Positions 40,601 to 52,600 of a stretch of 64,000 nt of DNA are shown here, piece after piece; within the stretch, counting starts at the first letter, position 1; each line of letters opens with the position of its first letter. The stretch lies in NCBI GenBank assembly GCA_963920635.1, contig OY987298.1, positions 117,604,035 to 117,668,034 of the forward strand, given 5' to 3'. Made by a program: the position numbers and the translations under genes. Origin of the DNA: Pseudeuparius sepicola. Taxonomy: Eukaryota > Arthropoda > Insecta > Coleoptera > Anthribidae. The notes under the pieces are model-generated. The model ran no database searches. It saw only the letters and a program-made list of their open reading frames with translations, and was not told the origin of the DNA.

Positions 40601-43600
40601 TTTGTAATGCAAAAAAATGTCATATACACCTATAATACCGCTTTGCCGTGGACACATTGTATATATTATTTATTTGTACTATACTTTCTAATTGTTGAAA
40701 GCGAAATTCAGCTGGCGATAAGTATTTCGGTCTTTGACTTCCTTGTAAGATTTCTGGCATTTGATTGGCCAAGCTTTTAAACTTGAACAGGCAGTCGTTG
40801 AATGAAGACGTCAACCGTGCACATAGCTTTTTCCTTCCCTTTAGAGTTAGCAGATAATTTCATAATTTATTTTCTCAAGTGTTTTCGTTTTTCCCAATTT
40901 GTAATTGTTTATTCTCAATTTGGTATTAACTATTCCCAGTTTAAAGTTGTCTATTCCCAATTTGAAACTGATTATTCCCAAGTCAATAGTATAAATATAT
41001 ATATTCGTCGGTCGGCGTGCATTTCTCTTCTCGCACTTCCCCAGTCAAAGAGCATGAGCACCCATGGAGATTTCTAAAAGCCGGCGCCCCTGAAGATTAC
41101 ATTTATTGCTTTGCGGTGCGATGATTCACAAAAGCATTTATCGCTAGCAAGGGGGCAAGGGCATATATGATTGGTTGTTTCTTAACCAAACTTATTGGAT
41201 ACAAGCACAGCATAGGGTAAGCTGTGCAAAAAGTATCAGGGAAATACTCGTGGGAAAATCCAGTTTTGAGTGAATATCAGATATGTATCAAGTGACTATT
41301 GGATAATTTACTGAACGGATCTGCAGTTCGTTTTCAAATTTGTAAATGTTTACTCTTTATGTATCGCATCAAGGAAATGAGTAAAATAATTTATGATAAT
41401 CGTAATGCCATCTTAGCGAGAATCGAGTTACAAAATGACAAAAGGTCTTACCGAGTAAATAATGTGAAGTAAATTATATATGAAATGCATTATTTTATCT
41501 AAATTATATTTGCTTTTACTTCTCAATTTTTATTTTTGTTAAGACTGTCTGGTGTACTTAAGTGGCACTTTATTTAAACACAATAATTGCACAAAATTAT
41601 TATTATTATTTTCTTGATACACGCTGCAAAAATAATCGACTACACCAGCTCTACGACTCATATTTTACTAGAATTTGTAACATTGAAATCGCATTTCAAA
41701 CTTTATTAAAAACAAGCAATATTTCATTCAAAACAAAATGGGGGATCTGGGACTCCTTCCTCCACGTTGTATCTTTGACATAACTATAAAAATGCCGAGA
41801 AAAATAACGCTTTCAATGCCAGCAACATCAAACTTGCACTCCTATTTTATCTCCAGCTTTCCTGATAAATTGGCACGTGTGTGTGTGATTTTCCATTCGT
41901 TATCGTCACTTATAAAAAATACAACTGGTTTATAATCATAAAAATTGTCATAGCATAAATTCGGAGACGCAAAATGTAAGAAAAATTGTTAGGTTTTCTC
42001 AGCAATGTAAACACATTCAAAATTAAAAGTATAATCAATAATAGAGTTTTGAACGTTTATAGAAATACCCATCTGATGTATAATAAAACATGAGAACTTA
42101 GATTTAAGCTTGTCATATTATGTCTTGTGTTGTGTAGCAGAGAAAATAGACATAAGCTCCTACTTATAATATTTATATTCAGATTTGTCAGGGATTACCA
42201 GTTCGTAGGTATAATAATTATAGAAACGACAATCACCGACAATATAAAGTGGATTAAAAATATATAATATGTATTCAGTAGGAATATTGGAGTGTACCTA
42301 CACTTCAGAGAAAAGAGCAATGCTCTGAATTATAGTCGAGTAGTATTATGTTTTTATTGCAGAGATGCAGCACACAGAATTCACCCTTTAGCTGGTCAAG
42401 GGGTTAATCTTGGATTTGGAGACGTGACTTGTTTGGATAAAATTCTAGGAGAGATTGTCTACTCAGGTAGTCCCCTAAGTAAGTATAATGCTTACAATTT
42501 TATTTTAATTTTCTACAGAATGATGTGTAGGTATATCAGCACATTATTATTATTATTATTATTATCTCGACTTAGCCAAAAGGCATTCGCACTCCCTCTA
42601 CGGGGAACATTCACTCAGATCCCGGGTATCCCGGATACCAAAAGGATCTGGCTCGGACGAGACCCTTGCCATGTTATCGGGCCTTAGGTGACATTGATGT
42701 TGTTGGACGTTCCTGCACTCCCCATGAATTTCCTGACGGTTCGGGCTGTCGCAAGTAGTACCGCTTTCTGCATGGACCTGTAAAGACTATCAGTTAGACC
42801 CAGCTCCTTGATGTTTCTCAGCAAACTTTTTGGTATAACACCAGTTGTTGACATGATGATTGGAATCGTCTGGACGTTCTCCATTTCCCATTGCCTTCTA
42901 ATTCGTTCTTCTAAATCTCTGTACTTCGCGATCTTCTCGACTTGCTTCACACGCAGGTTGTTGTTGTTCGGGATGGCCACATCAATCAGAGTTGTCTGCC
43001 TAGAAATTTTATCAACTATTATAAGGTCCGGTCTGTTATGGGCAACTCGTTGATCTGTCAGAACCGTACGATCCCAGTACATCTTGTAGTCGCTATTCTC
43101 AAGAACAGGCTCAGGTGTGTAGTTGTAATGTGGGACCCTCTCTGCCTGCACAAGCAGCAGCTTTTCCGCCAGTTCCTGGTGCAAGATCTTGGCAACCGAA
43201 TCGTGTCGTTCCTTATATTCCGTTGATGCGAACATCTGACATCCTCCTGTTATGTGCTGGATTGTTTCTGAAGTTGGGCACCCGTATCTGCATCTGTCAT
43301 CCACTACCGATGCATCTCCTACAATGAATTTTAGGTAGTTGCGAGTTGGTATAACCTGATCTTGTATGGCCAGTAGGAAGCCTTCAGTCTCGGGGAACAT
43401 TCGTCCCGAGGTCAGCCAATAGTTCGACGCTAACTTGTCGACATGTTCCTGGTTAACCTCATTAGGATGCCTCCCGTGCAGCGGCTTCCCCAACCACCTC
43501 TGTAGTTTATCGTTGTCGGTTCGGTGGTGATTTTGACGCTCGTGTTCCGTCAGATGTAGCGGTGTTGAGACGTCTGCTCCGCATATAGCCCTATGTAGTG

Positions 43601-46600
43601 TGGAGCTGTTGGCCTGCCTGTAGAAATAATTACGCAGATTTAATATTTGTTGGTCCAATTGCTTGCTGAGATCTGCCAATCCTCTTCCTCCTAGTTGACG
43701 TGGCAGAGTTGTTCTTTCTACGGCGCTACGGGGATGATGTTTATGAGCTTTTGTCAGTAGTGTCCTAACTTTTCGTTGCAGGTTGTTGATGTCCGTGTTG
43801 GTCCAATTCACTATTCCGAACGAATAGCTGAGTACAGAGCACGCATACGTGTTCAGGGCCTTAAACAAATTCCTGCTGTTTTATTATATTATTATTATTA
43901 TTATTATTAATACTCTGATGTTAGGTAATAATATAGAATAAAAATAAAGTTAGTAAATGGAGCGTTCATAAGTGACAAGTGACATAATATGTCAAAACAA
44001 GGCTAAATATTTTAATATGTGTTTACCTTTGTCTTTAAATATAGACCAGGAAATATAGTGACAGATTTTTGGACGTGATTTTACTCAGTATGCCTTTCAA
44101 AGGATATTAACCTAACCTTCAGTCAACGATATTATGTTGCGTGTATTCTCACAATAATAAGGTATAAATCTGAGAGTCATCCTGGGTTCTTCATATGAAA
44201 AACTGAGTTTTCATTTATTCGAAAAATATGCGTTTTGATATGATTTTAGTCAGGCTGCCAAGTGTTTTGTAATGAAGTTCAAAATAGAGAGTTCCTGGGA
44301 AAATCATGGGCATACCGTTAGCGTGGGCCCAAAAGGCTATTATTGTCACGTGAAGTTGTATTTTAATAATTAATTTTTCCACGTTTCCATGTTTCAGGCT
44401 GCCAATGATACACCGAATGAATCGTTTAAATGATTAAATAACATTCAATTTAAACCGTGCTTGTACAGGGTTATTCACTGAGAATTGACCCCCACCTAAC
44501 TTTTTTGTTTTTTAAGCTAAAAGGGTGATTTAAAAAAAAACAAAATCAATGGTTCGGCGAATACTTTTTTATGCCATGACCGTTTAGTGTACAGGGTGTT
44601 CCAAAAAAGTAGAACCAATGGCAACTTAATTTTTTTAAATGGAACACCCTGTATATTATTGGATTTTTGAAATCTGCTCATCAAGGCAATCAAAATGATA
44701 TAAATCTTTATGGCATTATCTTTTTCCGTTTTTGAAAAATTCCGTATTCAAATTTTACACTAAATTTATTTGACTCGAATTTGTGGAACTCGTGTTAAAG
44801 ATAGACAATCAATATAATAACGAAAAATATTTGTTTTAAACAAGAGAGTAATATAGTGAAACTCCAAAATGTTTAGGAGCCTTTTCAATTTTACTGATTA
44901 TATTCTCGAAATAAAGAATTTCAGGAAAATCGTAAAAGCTTCTAAGCATTTTGGAGTTTCACTATGTTACTCTCTTGTTTAAAACAAATATTTTTCGTTA
45001 TTACATTGATCGTTATCTTTATCACGAGATCCACAAATTCGAGTTAAATAAATTTAGTATAAAATTTGAATACGGAATTTTTCAAAAACGGAAAAAGATA
45101 ATGCCACAAAGTTTAATATCATTTTGATTGCCTTGATGAGCAGATTTCAAAAATCCAATAATGTCCAGGGTGTTCCATTTAAAAAAATTAAGTTGCCATT
45201 GGTCCTACTTTTTTGGAACACCCTGTACACTAAACGGTCATGGCATAAAAAAGTATTCGCCGAACCATTGATTTTGTTTTTTAAATCACCCTTTTATCTT
45301 AAAAAAACAAAAAAGTTAGGTGGGGGGTCAATTCTCAGTGAATAACCCTGTACATGGGCAAACGATATGCCATCCTTTTGTCAGCAGTTTTATAACAGGA
45401 ACTTGCACACTTCGCATTGGCAGCCTGTTCAGAAACGGGGGAAAATTAATAATTAAAATAATATATATATATAATAATAATAATAAGTTCACTTGAGAAT
45501 AATAGCCCTTTGGGCCCACGCTAGCGGTATGCCTATGGTTTTTCCGAGGAATTTTCTATTTTGAACTTCATTATAAAACACATGGCAGCCTGACTAAAAT
45601 CATATCAAAACGCATATTTTTCGAATAAATGAAAACTCAGTTTTTCATATTATTGTATCATATTCTTATTATTGTGATAATATAAGCCTTGTTTATGGAT
45701 ACTCTAGTTAGCCAATGTTTGACACTGACATAAGGACATGACAGAAATACGGTAGATACAGGGAAAAGATTTTGCAAAAAATAAAGTTGTCCGGCTGTTT
45801 TTTGGTAGATTTTATTAGTAGAAAGTTAGTAGGCAATGACTGAGCCACTTTAATTTTTGGCGCCATCTGTTGCTTGTATCCAATATTGCTTTCGTATCCT
45901 CATGACTCTGTCAGACATTGGCTAACTAGGGATTCCATAAACAAGGATATAAGCAAAATATTGCCCTTTGAAAGGCATACTGAGTAGGTACTGACTAAAA
46001 TCACGTCCAAAAATCTGTCACTATCTCCCGGTCTAATAGGAAAATCCAGTGCAACAGAATTTGTTGGGAATCCTACATCAAATGCAAAAGAAAATTTAAA
46101 TAATATTTTAGTGATTTGACACCAAAATATTTTGCTTCAATAGTGAGCTTTTGAAGCTCGCTTTTAAAAATTTCACGTTATGGTTCCTCTGTGCCCTGAT
46201 ATTGTCTCTGATATACAGGGTGTCCCGTTAATAATGGTACATAGATCAACTTCATATATTTTGTGTCAAAATATTGCGATTGGCTTAACAATTATAGGTC
46301 AAATCTCAATGGTTACTAAGATATTGTATTGTAAAAGTGGGGCAAAATATATTTTTTTGTTTTTGATAACGAATAGCAACATATTTTGAAAGTGCTAATT
46401 TCTGATTGCAACGATATATTATAATAATATGTTAATAATTGTTTTTCCCTTTAGCAAGATAAGTGGATTTACATTTACAAAAAAAAATAATTAAAAGATC
46501 GCAGTTAGCCATGAGATTAGGCGAATTTTTTTATAGTAATGTTAGACTATCTCTTGCTTGCCTGGGTGGCAGCAGGGCCGCGCCAAGCCATTTTTTCTTC

Positions 46601-49600
46601 TGGGGCAAAGATTGTTTCTTGCCTTATTGAGTAACTCTTCAGAATTAATTGTTTTTTGTTTTTGTAAAGAATCTCTCAGTATAACTGAACACCGTCCATA
46701 TCACTGTGATTTTGAGAATCATCAGTCAGTGCCAAGTGTAGGTCTTTACAGCACTTTAACAATATGGAATAGAGTAATAGTCCAAGAGCCGGCCGCATTA
46801 TTTCAACTCACATAAGATTATAGAAAAAGATGCTATGTAAAATGTAGAGAGTATATTTCTTTACTTGAAGCGAGTATGTTGCCTCAGATAATATAGACCC
46901 TATCATTGTTTTTTAAAGAAGTTGTGGTTAATTTTTAATTTTTTAATAGGTACAACCTGTCCCACGAACATATTTACTAGTTTTTCGCAAAAGTCGTTTG
47001 ATAAATTCGAAAAGTGCCGTTCTAAAAATCGAAGGAGGTGATAAATTTCTTAATTGGGTCTTGTACTTTCCTTCAGTACCGAAAGAAACCTCGAGAATCC
47101 GATATTTAACCAAATTTCCCGACTCCCGATTTTCAAGTTTCGAGAAACGAGACGGCTGTAGAATTAGCGAAATTGGCAGGAAATCCTGAGGAACCGCTCT
47201 TAGAAATTGCGTGTTTTTTCTTATTTTTTGATTTTTCGGGAGCACTGGAAGCATCTGCACCTCACCTGAAGACTTGAGGGAAGGTTTAAAAATTCCGAGC
47301 CCATCCGAGCCGAAATAACTTAGCTGTAGCTCGGCGAAAAAGGGCAATTTCTGACAGTTTTCGGACTTTGGCTTTTAGGTGACCGGAAATGCCGACCAAT
47401 CACGTAAAAAAGATGCGTCCCACTTGCGTTAGTCGTTTTTTTCATCCTTAATAACTAGAAAACGGGAAATAATTTACCTGAAAAACTTTCGTTAAATATG
47501 TTGACCCGTTCTCCAGCCATCTCGCCGTACCGTGAATACTCCCGGAAAACGCGTTTTAAAAAAAAATCCTGTTCATCGAACGGTATATGGCACTGGCTGT
47601 ATAGCGGGGCTTCTCACACATCTCGCGTCCCCGAGGTCCAGACTTGCCCCCGTCTTTCGCGCCGTATTTAACACCGGAGGATTTTCGGGGCCCCGAAAAT
47701 ACGCCTATCGGATTTATAAAGGACCAAGGGACCCTTTTATTCTTTCCTATTTTGTTCTATAATCATATGAGAGTAGATTTGCCTACAAATTAACCAGAAC
47801 TTCTTTAAATAACAATGATCGGGCCCATATTAATTGAGGCAACCTACTCGCTTTAAGTAAATAGAAATATACTGTCTACATTTTACATAACATCTTATTC
47901 TATAATCTTATGAGAGTTGAAATCATGCGGCCGGCTCTCATACTATAAAGTTGATTAAGAAATGTAAATATTCTATTTACATTCTTTAACAACTGAAATC
48001 TTTCTGAAACTGAGGGCATCCAAACATCAACAACATAAAAATAAATTTATTTTGACGCCCGTTTGGCAGCCCCTATTTTTTGGCCGCCCTGGGGCGGTGC
48101 CCCGCTTTGCCCCTGTCTCGGCGCGGCCCTGGGTGGCAGCTTGGGTGGTAGTTGTTACCGACCATGCAGGCACTCAAAAAAGAAAGAAAATGCTAGCTGT
48201 TTCTACAAGATGTTTTTTTGTTAAGTAAAACCTCGAACAAAAGCAACGAGAAGATGTAGAGATTCCGTGGACTTATTTTACTATTAAAAATATAGATCAA
48301 TGTGACATAATGAAAATAAAAGTTTAATCAAAATTCTCATCGATCATATTCAAAGGTTATAAAATACAGTGGTGTCCCAATTTGATACTGGACACCTCAG
48401 AACTATATGAAGGACAAGGAAAACAAAAAATGGTCTCTATTTTTTTATTGGTAGTCCCAAGGGAGAGTATCTCATAGGCGGTGGTATTTGGATGGGGTAA
48501 TTATTTCATGGGCCGCTGTAATTTTTTAAATAGCTAATTTTTAGGAAACCCTATTAGGGAATTTTTCACGACAAAATGTTATTAAGAAAACTTGTTCAGA
48601 ATGAAAAACTGAGTATAATTGCAAAATTTCAAAAGTCTAGGCCTACTTTGATTTTTAGCTTTTTCGCCTTTTTCTCCCACTTTTTTCTTAGAAATGTGTC
48701 CTTTCTGGAGCTTTCACGTCAAAATATTATTAAGGAAACTTGATCAAAGTGAAAAAATAACATTTTGACGTGAAATCTCCAGAAAGGACACTTTTCTAAG
48801 AAAAAAGTGTAAGATTAATCTAAAAATCAAAGTAGGCCTAGCCTTTTGAAAATTTGCGTATCTACTCAGTTTTTCATTCTGAACAAGTTTCTTAATAACA
48901 TTTTGTCGTAAAAAATCCCTAACTGGGTTTCTTGAAAATTTGCTATTTTAAAAAATCATAGCAGGCCATGAAACAATTACCCCATCCAAATACCACCGCC
49001 TATGAGATACTCTCCCTTCGTACTACCACAGAATAACTTTATTCTGTGGTACTACCAATAAAAAAATACAGACCATTTGTTTTCCTTGCCCTTCATATAT
49101 TTCTAAGGTGTCCAGTATCAAATTGGGACACACTGTATAGTGTACGAAGGGAAGGAAAATACTGTGGAAAATATGTATAGTGGGACAATTAAGAAGTAGC
49201 AATATATCTCTATTTTTTCGTACTGACTCATTAAATTTTCGAATTTCGTGAGAATTTGCTCAGCGAGACTACGGAGGGAATCAGAGACCGGCTAGGCAGA
49301 ATAAATAATACACCAATATTGAGTGGTAAGCCCTAAAATGGTCGAAGCCAGAATTGCACTAGAGCACTTACAAACTATACAATAATTTATTTGTTCAGCA
49401 TTAAGTATGGCATCGCACTGAGGAACTATTTTCTTTCGTAGGCTTCTCGCCTCCAACATTATTTGAAAGAACAGCTAATACTCTGACGCCCCCAAGCAAC
49501 AAGGTCCGTAACTCAAGTTAGATGCTTTTGTCACAGCTTAAATATGAAGCTGTGCTTTTGTGTTCAGCGAAAAAGGCAATAAAATATAAGGCAGTAATAA

Positions 49601-52600
49601 ATGCGTACTTCGAGGACCAGTAGTATCTGAAATCCCCAGTAGAAAACATAAGTAGGTAGTAGGTAGGCCCATATATTTCAATATAAATATTCCAGGTAGA
49701 CCCTTAAGAAATAGTAATGTTTAATGTATGATATGATATATGATAAAGCTTTTTAAATACGCTGTAAAATTCAAAATTTCCATATATGGCCTTGTGGGGC
49801 ACATTTTTGTGGCATTGTGTGGCATATTTTGTCGATTTCCAGGCAAACAGTCGAATCCCAGTAGAAAACATAAGTAGGTAGTAGGTAGGCCCATATATTT
49901 CAATATAAATATTCCAGGTAGACCCTTAAGAAATAGTAATGTTTAATGTATGATATGATATATGATAAAGCTTTTTAAATACGCTGTAAAATTCAAAATT
50001 TCCATATATGGCCTTGTGGGGCACATTTTTGTGGCATTGTGTGGCATATTTTGTCGATTTCAACGCAAACAGTCGATTTTATAGTCACGAAACAATAGTA
50101 CCTATATTTTTCTTGCAGAATGAAAAGATGCACTAAAATTATAATCCAGCAAAACCAAAAAGATAACCCCAAAAAGTAACAAGAAAAAGCACGATCCAAA
50201 AAGAGCGCAAGTGGCGCCCTCTGTGAGATACACAGAAATTGACACCTTCATTCCAAAGAACAAAGCAGTGCAAATTTTCAGTTCGGTCGCTTATGGTTAT
50301 TTTGGTACATATTGCCATAATTAAATTTGAAAAAAGAACTCCAACGCCCTGTATCTGTCAAACACAACATTATTTGTCTATGCAATGTTGGGCTCAATCG
50401 TCATATTTTGGTCTCCCCTACCCCCAGTTTCTGTATTTCCCATTCTGGTAAATCACCCTTCAGGGGGCGTGCAGTCCATGGAAGCAAGGGAAGCAGTGCT
50501 TCCCCTAACTAAACCAAAACAATGTAAAACGATAAAATGTAATTTTTGAATTTTTAAACAGGAAGCAATTAGTTTAGTTACCTAGGTATATCAAAAACGC
50601 TAAAAATTATCTTCTATATCATATATCAAATCTATGTTATGTCTATAGCAAATGCGGCGTTGACTCCGACTGCGCCCATCCTACCGAGAGAGAGAGAAAA
50701 TAATTTGCCGGCCGCTAGCTTTTCTGTAGCGTTCGAGCTGTGGTTCGAGTTCGAGAGTCTGGATGTTATTGAACTTTCCACCTCCACCGCACTGGCTGAC
50801 ACGAATGAGAACGCGTGTTTTAAGCGTGCGTGGAAGTGGAAGCGACAGAATGGAAGCTATCGTTGCAGTAGGTTCTTTGTTTACGTTTAGTTTTAGTTAG
50901 TTATCTGCGTTGGTGCGTCGCGCGTCGTATCTCGGGCGATATGGAAGACAATAATACGGGCATGGACATGCAAATACCGTCAACTTCGGCTGTCGGGAAT
51001 GACGTTGAAAATGTTAAAGTTGGACAATTAAGTAAGAAGAGTGTGTGTGAATGTGTAGTGTGTGCCTTAACAATAAAGGAATTTCCAACGTTAAACTTTG
51101 CGGATAAGCTTCAATTAATTACTAACGGAAGGGCAAAACCGCCTATGAAAAATTTGACCACAAAAATGAAAAACTGTATTAGACATTTTTATCCGGAAAA
51201 ACATTACGAGCAATTTAAATGGTTAACAGGGTGTGAAAATGTTAGCAAATTATTTTGTTGGCCATGTTTACTTTTTGATACGGAAAAAGGTCTCTGGAAT
51301 AAAACTGGTTTTTTCGATTTAAACAATTTACATAAAGCTGTAAAAAGACATGTTATGTCCAAAGCTCATCTGCAAGCCGTCATAAAAGAAAAAGTCTTTG
51401 GCAAAACAAGAATTGAACACGCCCTTGATAAGCAGTTGGAAATTAGTCACCAAAAACACAATGAACTAGTCGATAAAAATAGGCAAATATTAAAAAGGCT
51501 TATCGATGTTGTTTGTTTTCTCGGACAGCACGAATTGGGATTTAGAATTCATGACGAAACAAGGGATTCTTCAAATAGAGGAAATTATCAGGATTTACTT
51601 GGTTTAATGGCTAAATATGACGACTGTCTAAAAAATCATTTAGAACAGTCTAGCGTTTTTCGCGGCACGTCGAATCGGATCCAGAATGATTTAATTAATG
51701 CTGTTGAAACCATTATTTTAAGAAGAATTAAGCAGGAGATTGGTGAAGCGCGGTTCATTGCTATTGTTCTGGACGAGACAACTGATGCCACTAATTATAG
51801 CCAACTATCTATAGTAATACGGTACGTTAAAAAAACGGACGGAAGTGTTCAAGAGCGATTTTTAGGTTTTAAGAATGTGTCCGAAAATCGCACAGCAGAT
51901 GCATTATATACCATAGTTTATGACGTTACTAAAGACATTAATGGAGATCAAAAATTAATTGCTCAAAGCTATGATGGAGCTGCAGTGATGGCAGGACAAT
52001 TAGAGGGTCTGCAAACTAAAGTGCGAGAAACTTTTCCAAGTGCTCTATTTGTTCACTGTTTTGCCCATAAACTAAATTTAGTGTTATCCCAATCCATCAA
52101 TCACATTAAAGAGTGTAAAATATTTTTCGTTACTTTAAGTGGTATGGCTGCTTTTTTCTCCAAGTCAACAAAACGTACAAAAGCTTTAGACACCATTGCA
52201 CACAAATTGTTACCCAAAGTAGCTCCTACTAGGTGGAACTATAATGGAAGGCTTGCGTTAACAGTCTCTAAAAATCGTGAATCCTTGATTGAACTATTTG
52301 AGAATATAGTAGAAAATAATGAAACGTGGGACTCAGAAGCAATAAATAGTTCTAGGGGATTTTTGGACTGTTTGAAAAGAGACTTTAATTTTAATTATTT
52401 GTTGAACATATTTTCGGAAATATTTCCATTTTCGGACAATGTTTTTAATATATTACAAACTAAGACAAATGATATTGCTTTTTGCTTAAAAAAAGTGGAT
52501 GAGTTTAAGTCTAAGTTAAGCCAAAAAAGGGATGACTTTGACCAATTTTGGGAGAAAACGATTATGTTAAATGTAGAGCTAAAAGCCAAGCGTCTTCGAA

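Larger units (their letters stand above)
44043..46036. repeat. Outer 2-kb inverted-repeat element
   Basis: ATATAGTGACAGATTTTTGG, ACTCAGTATGCCTTTCAAAG (about 44050-44105) against CTTTGAAAGGCATACTGAGT, CCAAAAATCTGTCACTAT (45965-46025). The arms continue inward through TAGCGTGGGCCCAAAAGGCT and GGCTGCCAA to the inner palindrome. The right arm carries the MITE 45687-45946. Related fragments are at 2220-2430 and 13120-13680. Confidence 0.8.

Noticed and set aside
42292..42687. 131-codon plus-strand frame as one protein
   Set aside because: Only 42363-42478 is COQ6 coding; the rest is intron and retrotransposon tail read through by chance.
46943..47347. 134-codon minus-strand frame in the foldback element
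   Set aside because: No recognisable domain, overlaps an inverted arm, and the sister copy at 25957 does not keep the frame.
47951..47990. AATGTAAAT..ATTTACATT hairpin as another tiny insertion
   Set aside because: No flanking direct repeats could be found and the sequence is very AT-rich, so chance is a fair explanation.
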